DNA of 64,000 nucleotides from Argentina anserina. Its lineage: Eukaryota; Streptophyta; Magnoliopsida; Rosales; Rosaceae. Below, in pieces: positions 12,126-25,270 of this stretch. Under the pieces are notes generated by a model. That model was not told where the DNA came from. It saw only the letters and a program-made list of their open reading frames with translations, and searched no databases. The position numbers and the translations under genes are program-made. Within the stretch, counting starts at the first letter, position 1. Each line of letters starts with the position of its first letter. Location of the stretch: NCBI RefSeq assembly GCF_933775445.1, contig NW_026089428.1, positions 372,001-436,000 on the forward strand, read 5' to 3'.

Positions 12126-12882
12126 GATGCGAGTTTCTATTGTATTTGAGAGTTTTGCAAGTGTGGGAGTGTGTTTCATTCAAACTGAGTATCTTTACAT
12201 CGTTTGCGTATCTTTCCTATTCCCAATTGTGTATCTTTACATCGTTTGCGTATCTTTACTATTCCAATTGTGTATCTTTTCATTTCTCGTTTCAGTATCT
12301 TTCTGTAAGGCTTCTGATGCGAGTTTCTATTGTATTTGAGAGTTTTGCAAGTGTGGGAGTGTGTTTCTTTCAAATTGTGTATCTTTACATCGTTTGCGTA
12401 TCTTTACTATTCCAATTGTGTATCTTTACATCGTTTGCGTATCTTTACTATTCCAATTGTGTATCTTTTCATTTCTCGTTTGAGTATCTTTCTGTAAGGG
12501 TTTTGATGCGAGTTTCTATTGTATTTGAGAGTTTTGCAAGTGTGGGAGTGTGTTTCATTCAAACTGAGTATCTTTACATCGTTTGCGTATCTTTCCTATT
12601 CCAATTGTGTATCTTTACATCGTTTGCGTATCTTTACTATTCCAATTGTGTATCTTTTCATTTCTCGTTTCAGTATCTTTCTGTAAGGCTTCTGATGCGA
12701 GTTTCTATTGTATTTGAGAGTTTTGCAAGTGTGGGAGTGTGCTTCTTTCAAATTGTGTATCTTTACATCGTTTGCGTATCTTTACTATTCCAATTGTGTA
12801 TCTTTACATCGTTTGCGTATCTTTACTATTCCAATTGTGTATCTTTTCATTTCTCGTTTGAGTATCTTTCTGTAAGGGTTTT
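12126..12882 (+). repeat. Module C-like partial block, copy 4
   Basis: Opens with the extra-C unit (190 bp) and continues with units at 12316, 12505 and 12694. Instead of reaching the GAGACGAG and 230-bp units directly, it repeats a two-unit step (12316/12505 against 12694/12883) and then passes into module B. Confidence 0.82.
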
Positions 12883-14205
12883 GATGCGAGTTTCTATTGT
12901 ATTTGAGAGTTTTGCAAGTGTGGGAGTGTGTTTCATTCAAACTGAGTATCTTTACATCGTTTGCGTATATTTCCTATTCCAATTGTGTATCTTTACATCG
13001 TTTGCGTATCTTTACTATTCCAACTGTGTATCTTTTCATTTCTCGTTTGAGTATCTTTCTGTAAGGCTTCTGAGACGAGTTTCTATTGTAATTGAGAGTT
13101 TTGCAAGTGTGGGAGTGTGTTTCTTTCAAATTGAGTATCTTTACATCGTTTGCGTATCTTTCCTATTCCAATTGTGTATCTTTACATCGTTTGCGTATCT
13201 TTACTATTCCAATTGTGTATCTTTTCATTTCTCGTTTGAGTATCTTTCTGTAAGCCTTCTGATGCGAGCTTCTATTGTATTTGAGAGTTTTGCAAGTGTG
13301 GGAGTGTGTTTCTTTCAAACTGAGTATCTTTACATCGTTTGCGTATCTTTCCTATTCCAATTGTGTATCTTTACATCGTTTAAGTATCTTTACTATTCCA
13401 ATTGTGTATCTTTTCATTTCTCGTTTGAGTATCTTTCTGTAAGCCTTCTGATGCGAGTTTCTATTGTATTTAGGAGTTTTGCAAGTGTGGGAGTGTGTTT
13501 CATTCAAACTGAGTATCTTTACATCGTTTGCGTATCTTTACTACTCCAATTGTGTATCTTTACATCGTTTGCGTATCTTTACTATTCCAATTGTGTATCT
13601 TTTCATTTCTCGTTTGAGTATCTTTCTGTAAGGCTTCTGATGCGAGTTTCTATTGTATTTGACATTTTTGCAAGTGTGGGAGTGTGTTTCTTTCAAACTG
13701 AGTATCTTTACATCGTTTGCGTATCTTTACTATTCCAATTGTGTATCTTTACATCGTTTGCGTATCTTTACTATTCCAATTGTGTATCTTTTCATTTCTC
13801 GTTTGAGTATCTTTCTGTAAGCCTTCTGATGCGAGTTTCTATTGTATTTGAGAGTTTTGCAAGTGTGGGAGTGTGTTTCATTCAAACTGAGTATCTTTAC
13901 ATCGTTTGCGTATCTTTACTATTCCAATTGTGTATCTTTACATCGTTTGCGTATCTTTACTATTCCAATTGTGTATCTTTTCATTTCTCGTTTCAGTATC
14001 TTTCTGTAAGGCTTCTGATGCGAGTTTCTATTGTATTTGAGAGTTTTGCAAGTGTGGGAGTGTGTTTCTTTCAAATTGTGTATCTTTATATCGTTTGCGT
14101 ATCTTTACTATTCCAATTGTGTATCTTTACATCATTTGCGTATCTTTACTATTCCAATTGTGTATCTTTTCATTTCTCGTTTGAGTATCTTTCTGTAAGG
14201 GTTTT
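12883..14205 (+). repeat. Module B, copy 3 (1323 bp), tandem with copy 4
   Basis: Seven 189-bp units in the same order as copy 1, with GAGACGAG at 13072 and TTTGACATT at 13639. Private changes include CGTTTAAGTATC near 13380 and CATCATTTGCG near 14133. Copy 4 follows immediately. Confidence 0.9.
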
Positions 14206-15446
14206 GATGCGAGTTTCTATTGTATTTGAGAGTTTTGCAAGTGTGGGAGTGTGTTTCATTCAAACTGAGTATCTTTACATCGTTTGCGTATCTTTCCTAT
14301 TCCAATTGTGTATCTTTACATCGTTTGCGTATCTTTACTATTCCAACTGTGTATCTTTTCATTTCTCGTTTGAGTATCTTTCTGTAAGGCTTCTGAGACG
14401 AGTTTCTATTGTAATTGAGAGTTTTGCAAGTGTGGGAGTGTGTTTCTTTCAAATTGAGTATCTTTACATCGTTTGCGTATCTTTCCTATTCCAATTGTGT
14501 ATCTTTACATCGTTTGCGTATCTTTACTATTCCAATTGTGTATCTTTTCATTTCTCGTTTGAGTATCTTTCTGTAAGCCTTCTGATGCGAGCTTCTATTG
14601 TATTTGAGAGTTTTGCAAGTGTGGGAGTGTGTTTCTTTCAAACTGAGTATCTTTACATCGTTTGCGTATCTTTCCTATTCCAATTGTGTATCTTTACATC
14701 GTTTGCGTATCTTTACTATTCCAATTGTGTATCTTTTCATTTCTCGTTTGAGTATCTTTCTGTAAGCCTTCTGATGCGAGTTTCTATTGTATTTAGGAGT
14801 TTCGCAAGTGTGGGAGTGTGTTTCATTCAAACTGAGTATCTTTACATCGTTTGCGTATCTTTACTACTCCAATTGTGTATCTTTACATCGTTTGCGTATC
14901 TTTACTATTCCAATTGTGTATCTTTTCATTTCTCGTTTGAGTATCTTTCTGTAAGGCTTCTGATGCGAGTTTCTATTGTATTTGACATTTTTGCAAGTGT
15001 GGGAGTGTGTTTCTTTCAAACTGAGTATCTTTACATCGTTTGCGTATCTTTACTATTCCAATTGTGTATCTTTACATCGTTTGCGTATCTTTACTATTCC
15101 AATTGTGTATGTTTTCATTTCTCGTTTGAGTATCTTTCTGTAAGCCTTCTGATGCGAGTTTCTATTGTATTTGAGAGTTTTGCAAGTGTGGGAGTGTGTT
15201 TCATTCAAACTGAGTATCTTTACATCGTTTGCGTATCTTTACTATTCCAATTGTGTATCTTTTCATTTCTCGTTTCAGTATCTTTCTGTAAGGCTTCTGA
15301 TGCGAGTTTCTATTGTATTTGAGAGTTTTGCAAGTGTGGGAGTGTGTTTCTTTCAAATTGTGTATCTTTACATCGTTTGCGTATCTTTACTATTCCAATT
15401 GTGTATCTTTTCATTTCTCGTTTGAGTATCTTTCTGTAAGGGTTTT
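14206..15446 (+). repeat. Module B, copy 4 (1241 bp), last two units 148 bp
   Basis: Same seven-unit order as copy 3, but the units at 15151 and 15299 have each lost one 41-bp subrepeat. This accounts for the whole 82-bp length difference. GTTTCGCAAG near 14801 is a private substitution. Confidence 0.9.
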
Positions 15447-16433
15447 GATGCGAGTTTCTATTGTATTTGAGAGTTTTGCAAGTGTGGGAGTGTGTTTCAT
15501 TCAAACTGAGTATCTTTACATCGTTTGCGTATCTTTCCTATTCCCAATTGTGTATCTTTACATCGTTTGCGTATCTTTACTATTCCAATTGTGTATCTTT
15601 TCATTTCTCGTTTCAGTATCTTTCTGTAAGGCTTCTGATGCGAGTTTCTATTGTATTTGAGAGTTTTGCAAGTGTGGGAGTGTGTTTCTTTCAAATTGTG
15701 TATCTTTACATCGTTTGCGTATCTTTACTATTCCAATTGTGTATCTTTACATCGTTTGCGTATCTTTACTATTCCAATTGTGTATCTTTTCATTTCTCGT
15801 TTGAGTATCTTTCTGTAAGGGTTTTGATGCGAGTTTCTATTGTATTTGAGAGTTTTGCAAGTGTGGGAGTGTGTTTCATTCAAACTGAGTATCTTTACAT
15901 CGTTTGCGTATCTTTCCTATTCCAATTGTGTATCTTTACATCGTTTGCGTATCTTTACTATTCCAACTGTGTATCTTTTCATTTCTCGGTTGAGTATCTT
16001 TCTGTAAGGCTTCTGAGACGAGTTTCTATTGTAATTGAGAGTTTTGCAAGTGTGGGAGTGTGTTTCTTTCAAATTGAGTATCTTTACATCGTTTGCGTAT
16101 CTTTCCTATTCCAATTGTGTATCTTTACATCGTTTGCGTATCTTTACTATTCCAATTGTGTATCTTTTCATTTCTCGTTTGAGTATCTTTCTGTAAGCCT
16201 TCTGATGCGAGCTTCTATTGTATTTGAGAGTTTTGCAAGTGTGGGAGTGTGTTTCTTTCAAACTGAGTATCTTTACATCGTTTGCGTATCTTTCCTATTC
16301 CAATTGTGTATCTTTACATCGTTTGCGTATCTTTACTATTCCAATTGTGTATCTTTACATCGTTTGCGTATCTTTACTATTCCAATTGTGTATCTTTTCA
16401 TTTCTCGTTTGAGTATCTTTCTGTAAGGCTTCT
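15447..16433 (+). repeat. Module C, copy 5
   Basis: Five-unit order as at 78-1064, with the extra-C unit first (190 bp), GAGACGAG at 16015 and the 230-bp unit at 16204. It is the last module C in the window. Confidence 0.9.
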
Positions 16434-16853
16434 GATGCGAGTTTCTATTGTATTTGAGAGTTTTGCAAGTGTGGGAGTGTGTTTCTTTCAAACTGAGTAT
16501 CTTTACATCGTTTGCGTATCTTTCCTATTCCAATTGTGTATCTTTACATCGTTTGCGTATCTTTACTATTCCAATTGTGTATCTTTTCATTTCTCGTTTG
16601 AGTATCTTTCTGTAAGGCTTCTGATGCGAGTTTCTATTGTATTTAGGAGTTTTGCAAGTGTGGGAGTGTGTTTTATTCAAACTGAGTATCTTTACATCGT
16701 TTGCGTATCTTTACTATTCCAATTGTGTATCTTTACATCGTTTGCGTATCTTTACTATTCCAATTGTGTATCTTTACATCGTTTGCGTATCTTTACTATT
16801 CCAATTGTGTATCTTTTCATTTCTCGTTTGAGTATCTTTCTGTAAGGCTTTCT
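16434..16853 (+). repeat. Module D start with 231-bp unit
   Basis: The unit at 16434 matches 11370. The unit at 16623 (TTTAGGAG) matches 11559 but has an extra 41-bp subrepeat and one extra T in the GGCTTTCTG junction. It marks the right end of the A/B/C mosaic. Confidence 0.82.
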
Positions 16854-19800
16854 GATGCGAGTTTCTATTGAATTTGAGAGTTTTGGAAGTGTGGGAGTGT
16901 GTTTCTTTCAAACTGAGTATCTTTACATCGTTTGCGTATCTTTACTATTCCAATTGTGTATCTTTTCATTTCTCGTTTGAGTATCTTTCTGTAAGGTTTT
17001 CTGATGCGAGTTTCTATTGAATTTGAGAGTTTTGCAAGTGTGGGAGTGTGTTTCTTTCAAACTGAGTATCTTTACATCGTTTGCGTATCTTTACTATTCC
17101 AATTGTGTATCTTTTCATTTCTCGTTTGAGTATCTTTCTGTAAGGTTTTCTGATGCGAGTTTCTATTGAATTTGAGAGTTTTGCAAGTGTGGGAGTGTGT
17201 TTCTTTCAAACTGAGTATCTTTACATCGTTTGCGTATCTTTACTATTCCAATTGTGTATCTTTACATCGTTTGCGTATCTTTACTATTCCAATTGTGTAT
17301 GTTTTCATTTCTCGTTTGAGTATCTTTCTGTAAGCCTTCTGATGCGAGTTTCTATTGTATTTGAGAGTTTTGCAAGTGTGGGAGTGTGTTTCTTTCAAAC
17401 TGAGTATCTTTACATCGTTTGCGTATCTTTACTATTCCAATTGTGTATCTTTTCATTTCTCGTTTGAGTATCTTTCTGTAAGGCTTCTGATGCGAGTTTC
17501 TATTGTATTTGACATTTTTGCAAGTGTGGGAGTGTGTTTCTTTCAAACTGAGTATCTTTACATCGTTTGCGTATCTTTACTATTCCAATTGTGTATCTTT
17601 TCATTTCTCGTTTGAGTATCTTTCTGTAAGCCTTCTGATGCGAGTTTCTATTGTATTTGAGAGTTTTGGAAGTGTGGGAGTGTGTTTCTTTCAAACTGAG
17701 TATCTTTACATCGTTTGCGTATCTTTACTATTCCAATTGTGTATCTTTTCATTTCTCGTTTGAGTATCTTTCTGTAAGGTTTTCTGATGCGAGTTTCTAT
17801 TGAATTTGAGAGTTTTGCAAGTGTGGGAGTGTGTTTCTTTCAAACTGAGTATCTTTACATCGTTTGCGTATCTTTACTATTCCAATTGTGTATCTTTACA
17901 TCGTTTGCGTATCTTTACTATTCCAATTGTGTATCTTTTCATTTCTCGTTTGAGTATCTTTCTGTAAGGGTTTTGATGCGAGTTTCTATTGTATTTGAGA
18001 GTTTTGCAAGTGTGGGAGTGTGTTTCATTCAAACTGAGTATCTTTACATCGTTTGCGTATCTTTCCTATTCCAATTGTGTATCTTTACATCGTTTGCGTA
18101 TCTTTACTATTCCAACTGTGTATCTTTTCATTTCTCGTTTGAGTATCTTTCTGTAAGGCTTTTGATGCGAGTTTCTATTGTATTTGAGAGTTTTGCAAGT
18201 GTGGGAGTGTGTTTCATTCAAACTGAGTATCTTTACATCGTTTGCGTATCTTTCCTATTCCAATTGTGTATCTTTACATCGTTTGCGTATCTTTACTATT
18301 CCAATTGTGTATCTTTTCATTTCTCGTTTCAGTATCTTTCTGTAAGGCTTCTGATGCGAGTTTCTATTGTATTTGAGAGTTTTGCAAGTGTGGGAGTGTG
18401 TTTCTTTCAAACTGAGTATCTTTACATCGTTTGCGTATCTTTACTACTCCAATTGTGTATCTTTACATCGTTTGCGTATCTTTACTATTCCAATTGTGTA
18501 TCTTTTCATTTCTCGTTTCAGTATCTTTCTGTAAGGCTTCTGATGCGAGTTTCTATTGTATTTGAGAGTTTTGCAAGTGAGGGAGTGTGTTTCTTTCAAA
18601 CTGAGTATCTTTACATCGTTTGCGTATCTTTACTATTCCAATTGTGTATCTTTACATCGTTTGCGTATCTTTACTATTCCAATTGTGTATCTTTACATCG
18701 TTTGCGTATCTTTACTATTCCAATTGTGTATCTTTTCATTTCTCGTTTGAGTATCTTTCTGTAAGGCTTTCTGATGCGAGTTTCTATTGAATTTGAGAGT
18801 TTTGGAAGTGTGGGAGTGTGTTTCTTTCAAACTGAGTATCTTTACATCGTTTGCGTATCTTTACTATTCCAATTGTGTATCTTTTCATTTCTCGTTTGAG
18901 TATCTTTCTGTAAGGTTTTCTGATGCGAGTTTCTATTGAATTTGAGAGTTTTGCAAGTGTGGGAGTGTGTTTCTTTCAAACTGAGTATCTTTACATCGTT
19001 TGCGTATCTTTACTATTCCAATTGTGTATCTTTTCATTTCTCGTTTGAGTATCTTTCTGTAAGGCTTCTGATGCGAGTTTATATTGTATTTGAGAGTTTT
19101 GCAAGTGTGGGAGTGTGTTTCTTTCAAACTGAGTATCTTTACATCGTTTGCGTATCTTTCCTATTCCAATTGTGTATCTTTACATCGTTTGCGTATCTTT
19201 ACTATTCCAATTGTGTATCTTTTCATTTCTCGTTTGAGTATCTTTCTGTAAGGCTTCTGATGCGAGTTTCTATTGTATTTAGGAGTTTTGCAAGTGTGGG
19301 AGTGTGTTTTATTCAAACTGAGTATCTTTACATCGTTTGCGTATCTTTACTACTCCAATTGTGTATCTTTACATCGTTTGCGTATCTTTACTATTCCAAT
19401 TGTGTATCTTTTCATTTCTCGTTTGAGTATCTTTCTGTAAGGCTTCTGATGCGACTTTCTATTGTATTTGCGAGTTTTGCAAGTGTGGGAGTGTGTTTCT
19501 TTCAAACTGAGTATCTTTACATCGTTTGCGTATCTTTCCTATTCCAATTGTGTATCTTTACATCGTTTGCGTATCTTTACTATTCCAATTGTGTATCTTT
19601 TCATTTCTCGTTTGAGTATCTTTCTGTAAGGCTTCTGATGCGAGTTTCTATTGTATTTAGGAGTTTTGCAAGTGTGGGAGTGTGTTTTATTCAAACTGAG
19701 TATCTTTACATCGTTTGCGTATCTTTACTACTCCAATTGTGTATCTTTACATCGTTTGCGTATCTTTACTATTCCAATTGTGTATCTTTTCATTTCTCGT

Positions 19801-21488
19801 TTCAGTATCTTTCTGTAAGGCTTCTGATGCGAGTTTCTATTGTATTTGAGAGTTTTGCAAGTGTGGGAGTGTGTTTCTTTCAAACTGAGTATCTTTACAT
19901 GGTTTGCGTATCTTTACTATTCCAATTGTGTATCTTTACATCGTTTGCGTATCTTTACTATTCCAATTGTGTATCTTTTCATTTCTCGTTTGAGTATCTT
20001 TCTGTAAGGCTTCTGATGCGAGTTTCTATTGTATTTAGGAGTTTTGCAAGTGTGGGAGTGTGTTTCATTCAAACTGAGTATCTTTACATCGTTTGCGTAT
20101 CTTTCCTATTCCAATTGTGTATCTTTACATCGTTTGCGTATCTTTACTATTCCAATTGTGTATCTTTTCATTTCTCGTTTCAGTATCTTTCTGTAAGGCT
20201 TCTGATGCGAGTTTCTATTGTATTTGAGAGTTTTGCAAGTGTGGGAGTGTGTTTCTTTCAAACTGAGTATCTTTACATCGTTTGCGTATCTTTACTATTC
20301 CAATTGTGTATCTTTACATCGTTTGCGTATCTTTTCTATTCCAATTGTGTATCTTTTCATTTCTCGTTTCAGTATCTTTCTGTAAGGCTTCTGATGCGAG
20401 TTTCTATTGTATTTGAGAGTTTTGCAAGTGAGGGAGTGTGTTTCTTTCAAACTGAGTATCTTTACATCGTTTGCGTATCTTTACTATTCCAATTGTGTAT
20501 CTTTACATCGTTTGCGTATCTTTACTATTCCAATTGTGTATCTTTACATCGTTTGCGTATCTTTACTATTCCAATTGTGTATCTTTTCATTTCTCGTTTG
20601 AGTATCTTTCTGTAAGGTTTTCTGATGCGAGTTTCTATTGAATTTGAGAGTTTTGCAAGTGTGGGAGTGTGTTTCTTTCAAACTGAGTATCTTTACAACG
20701 TTTGCGTATCTTTACTATTCCAATTGTGTATCTTTTCATTTCTCGTTTGAGTATCTTTCTGTAAGGTTTTCTGATGCGAGTTTCTATTGAATTTGAGAGT
20801 TTGGCAAGTGTGGGAGTGTGTATCTTTCAAACTGAGTATCTTTACATCGTTTGCGTATCTTTACTATTCCAATTGTGTATCTTTACATCGTTTGCGTATC
20901 TTTACTATTCCAATTGTGTATCTTTTCATTTCTCGTTTGAGTATCTTTCTGTAAGGCTTCTGATGCGAGTTTCTATTGTATTTGAGAGTTTTGCAAGTGT
21001 GGGAGTGTGTTTCATTCAAACTGAGTATCTTTACATCGTTTGCGTATCTTTACTATTCCAATTGTGTATCTTTTCATTTCTCGTTTGAGTATCTTTCTGT
21101 AAGGTTTTCTGATGCGAGTTTCTATTGAATTTGAGAGTTTGGCAAGTGTGGGAGTGTGTATCTTTCAAACTGAGTATCTTTACATCGTTTGCGTATCTTT
21201 ACTATTCCAATTGTGTATCTTTACATCGTTTGCGTATCTTTACTATTCCAATTGTGTATCTTTTCATTTCTCGTTTGAGTATCTTTATGTAAGGCTTCTG
21301 ATGCGAGTTTCTATTGTATTTGAGAGTTTTGCAAGTGTGGGAGTGTGTTTCATTCAAACTGAGTATCTTTACATCGTTTGCGTATCTTTACTATTCCAAT
21401 TGTGTATCTTTACATCGTTTGCGTATCTTTACTATTCCAATTGTGTATCTTTTCATTTCTCGTTTGAGTATCTTTCTGTAAGGCTTCT
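16854..21488 (+). repeat. Disturbed zone rich in 148/149-bp monomers
   Basis: Unit starts are 16854, 17003, 17152, 17341, 17489, 17637, 17786, 17975, 18164, 18353, 18542, 18773, 18922, 19070, 19259, 19448, 19637, 19826, 20015, 20204, 20393, 20624, 20773, 20962, 21111 and 21300. Nine of these units are 148 or 149 bp. Many have an extra T at the junction (GGCTTTCTG or GGTTTTCTG) and ATTGAATTTGAG. The pattern of a 231-bp unit followed by 149-bp units occurs three times (16623, 18542, 20393). A two-unit step with GAGTTTGGCAAG and GTGTGTATCTTTC occurs in tandem at 20773 and 21111. Confidence 0.9.
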
Positions 21489-23189
21489 GATGCGAGTTTC
21501 TATTGTATTTCGGAGTTTTGCAAGTGTGGGAGTGTGTTTTATTCAAACTGAGTATCTTTACATCGTTTGCGTATCTTTACTACTCCAATTGTGTATCTTT
21601 ACATCGTTTGCGTATCTTTACTATTCCAATTGTGTATCTTTTCATTTCTCGTTTCAGTATCTTTCTGTAAGGCTTCTGATGCGAGTTTCTATTGTATTTG
21701 AGAGTTTTGCAAGTGTGGGAGTGTGTTTCTTTCAAACTGAGTATCTTTACATGGTTTGCGTATCTTTACTATTCCAATTGTGTATCTTTACATCGTTTGC
21801 GTATCTTTACTATTCCAATTGTGTATCTTTTCATTTCTCGTTTGAGTATCTTTCTGTAAGGCTTCTGATGCGAGTTTCTATTGTATTTGACATTTTTGCA
21901 AGTGTGGGAGTGTGTTTCTTTCAAACTGAGTATCTTTACATCGTTTGCGTATCTTTACTATTCCAATTGTGTATCTTTACATCGTTTGCGTATCTTTACT
22001 ATTCCAATTGTGTATGTTTTCATTTCTCGTTTGAGTATCTTTCTGTAAGCCTTCTGATGCGAGTTTCTATTGTATTTGAGAGTTTTGCAAGTGTGGGAGT
22101 GTGTTTCATTCAAACTGAGTATCTTTACATCGTTTGCGTATCTTTACTATTCCAATTGTGTATCTTTACATCGTTTGCGTATCTTTACTATTCCAATTGT
22201 GTATCTTTTCATTTCTCGTTTCAGTATCTTTCTGTAAGGCTTCTGATGCGAGTTTCTATTGTATTTGAGAGTTTTGCAAGAGTGGGAGTGTGTTTATTTC
22301 AAATTGTGTATCTTTACATCGTTTGCGTATCTTTACTATTCCAATTGTGTATCTTTACATCGTTTGCGTATCTTTACTATTCCAATTGTGTATCTTTTCA
22401 TTTCTCGTTTCAGTATCTTTCTGTAAGGCTTCTGATGCGAGTTTCTATTGTATTTAGGAGTTTTGCAAGTGTGGGAGTGTGTTTCATTCAAACTGAGTAT
22501 CTTTACATCGTTTGCGTATCTTTACTACTCCAATTGTGTATCTTTACATCGTTTGCGTATCTTTACTATTCCAATTGTGTATCTTTTCATTTCTCGTTTC
22601 AGTATCTTTCTGTAAGGCTTCTGATGCGAGTTTCTATTGTATTTGAGAGTTTTGCAAGTGAGGGAGTGTGTTTCTTTCAAACTGAGTATCTTTACATCGT
22701 TTGCGTATCTTTACTATTCCAATTGTGTATCTTTACATCGTTTGCGTATCTTTACTATTCCAATTGTGTATCTTTTCATTTCTCGTTTAAGTATCTTTCT
22801 GTAAGGCTTCTGATGCGAGTTTCTATTGTATTTGAGAGTTTTGCAAGTGTGGGAGTGTGTTTCTTTCAAACTGAATATCTTTACATCGTTTGCGTATGTT
22901 TCCTATTCCAATTGTGTATCTTTACATCGTTTGCGTATCTTTACTATTCCAATTGTGTATCTTTTCATTTCTCGTTTGAGTATCTTTCTGTAAGGCTTCT
23001 GATGCGAGTTTATATTGTATTTGAGAGTTTTGCAAGTGTGGGAGTGTGTTTCATTCAAACTGAGTATCTTTACATCGTTTGCGTATCTTTACTATTCCAA
23101 TTGTGTATCTTTACATCGTTTGCGTATCTTTACTATTCCAATTGTGTATCTTTTCATTTCTCGTTTGAGTATCTTTCTGTAAGGCTTCT
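21489..23189 (+). repeat. Early copy of the inner HOR (9 monomers)
   Basis: Units run TTTCGGAG (21489), ACATGGTTTGCG (21678), TTTGACATT (21867), CATTCAAAC (22056), GTTTATTTCAAATTG (22245), TTTAGGAG (22434), GTGAGGGAG (22623), ACTGAATATC with GTATGTTTCC (22812) and GTTTATATT (23001). The same order returns at 28675-30375, and the part from 22245 onward also returns at 26974. Confidence 0.85.
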
Positions 23190-25270
23190 GATGCGACTTT
23201 CTATTGTATTTGCGAGTTTTGCAAGTGTGGGAGTGTGTTTCTTTCAAACTGAGTATCTTTACATCGTTTGCGTATCTTTCCTATTCCAATTGTGTATCTT
23301 TACATCGTTTGCGTATCTTTACTATTCCAATTGTGTATCTTTTCATTTCTCGTTTGAGTATCTTTCTGTAAGGCTTCTGATGCGAGTTTCTATTGTATTT
23401 AGGAGTTTTGCAAGTGTGGGAGTGTGTTTTATTCAAACTGAGTATCTTTACATCGTTTGCGTATCTTTACTACTCCAATTGTGTATCTTTACATCGTTTG
23501 CGTATCTTTACTATTCCAATTGTGTATCTTTTCATTTCTCGTTTCAGTATCTTTCTGTAAGGCTTCTGATGCGAGTTTCTATTGTATTTGAGAGTTTTGC
23601 AAGTGTGGGAGTGTGTTTCTTTCAAACTGAGTATCTTTACATCGTTTGCGTATCTTTACTATTCCAATTGTGTATCTTTACATCGTTTGCGTATCTTTAC
23701 TATTCCAACTGTGTATCTTTTCATTTCTCGTTTGAGTATCTTTCTGTAAGGCTTTCTGATGCGAGTTTCTATTGAATTTGAGAGTTTTGCAAGTGTGGGA
23801 GTGTGTTTCTTTCAAACTGAGTATCTTTACATCGTTTGCGTATCTTTCCTATTCCAATTGTGTATCTTTACATCGTTTGCGTATCTTTACTATTCCAATT
23901 GTGTATCTTTTCATTTCTCGTTTGAGTATCTTTCTGTAAGGCTTTCTGATGCGAGTTTCTATTGTATTTGAGAGTTTTGCAAGTGTGGGAGTGTGTTTCT
24001 TTCAAACTGAGTATCTTTACATCGTTTGCGTATCTTTACTATTCCAATTGTGTATCTTTACATCGTTTGCGTATCTTTACTATTCCAATTGTGTATCTTT
24101 TCATTTCTCGTTTGAGTATCTTTCTGTAAGGCTTCTGATGCGAGTTTCTATTGTATTTGAGAGTTTTGCAAGTGTGGGAGTGGGTTTCTTTCAAACTGAG
24201 TATCTTTACATCGTTTGCGTATCTTTACTATTCCAATTGTGTATCTTTACATCGTTTCCGTATCTTTACTATTCCAACTGTGTATCTTTTCATTTCTCGT
24301 TTGAGTATCTTTCTGTAAGGCTTCTGATGCGAGTTTATATTGTATTTGAGAGTTTTGCAAGTGTGGGAGTGTGTTTCTTTCAAACTGAGTATCTTTACAT
24401 CGTTTGCGTATCTTTCCTATTCCAATTGTGTATCTTTACATCGTTTGCGTATCTTTACTATTCCAATTGTGTATCTTTTCATTTCTCGTTTGAGTATCTT
24501 TCTGTAAGGCTTCTGATGCGAGTTTCTATTGTATTTAGGAGTTTTGCAAGTGTGGGAGTGTGTTTTATTCAAACTGAGTATCTTTACATCGTTTGCGTGT
24601 CTTTACTACTCCTATTGTGTATCTTTACATCGTTTGCGTATCTTTACTATTCCAATTGTGTATCTTTTCATTTCTCGTTTGAGTATCTTTCTGTAAGGCT
24701 TCTGATGCGAGTTTATATTGTATTTGAGAGTTTTGCAAGTGTGGGAGTGTGTTTCTTTCAAACTGAGTATCTTTACATCGTTTGCGTATCTTTCCTATTC
24801 CAATTGTGTATCTTTACATCGTTTGCGTATCTTTACTATTCCAATTGTGTATCTTTTCATTTCTCGTTTGAGTATCTTTCTGTAAGGCTTCTGATGCGAG
24901 TTTATATTGTATTTGAGAGTTTTGCAAGTGTGGGATTGTGTTTCTTTCAAACTGAGTATCTTTACATCGTTTGCGTATCTTTCCTATTCTAATTGTGTAT
25001 CTTTACATCGTTTGCGTATCTTTACTATTCCAATTGTGTATCTTTTCATTTCTCGTTTGAGTATCTTTCTGTAAGGCTTCTGATGCGAGTTTCTATTGTA
25101 TTTAGGAGTTTTGCAAGTGTGGGAGTGTGTTTTATTCAAACTGAGTATCTTTACATCGTTTGCGTATCTTTACTACTCCAATTGTGTATCTTTACATCGT
25201 TTGCGTATCTTTACTATTCCAATTGTGTATCTTTTCATTTCTCGTTTGAGTATCTTTCTGTAAGGCTTCT
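23190..25270 (+). repeat. 11-monomer HOR block, copy 1 (2081 bp)
   Basis: Starts with the CGACTTTCT/TTTGCGAG unit, followed by TTTAGGAG, a CAACTG unit, two units with the GGCTTTCTG junction (23758, 23948), a GAGTGGGTTTC unit (24137), GTTTATATT (24326), TTTAGGAG with GCGTGTCTTT (24515), two GTTTATATT units (24704, 24893) and TTTAGGAG (25082). The marker units recur 2081 bp later. The unit at 23948 has the long junction but ATTGTATTTG rather than ATTGAATTTG, so it looks recombinant. Confidence 0.85.

Noticed and set aside
15165..15446. Short 148-bp units as a separate satellite family
   Set aside because: They are ordinary monomers lacking exactly one 41-bp subrepeat, with the same type-specific variants as full-length partners (15151 against 13828, 15299 against 14017).
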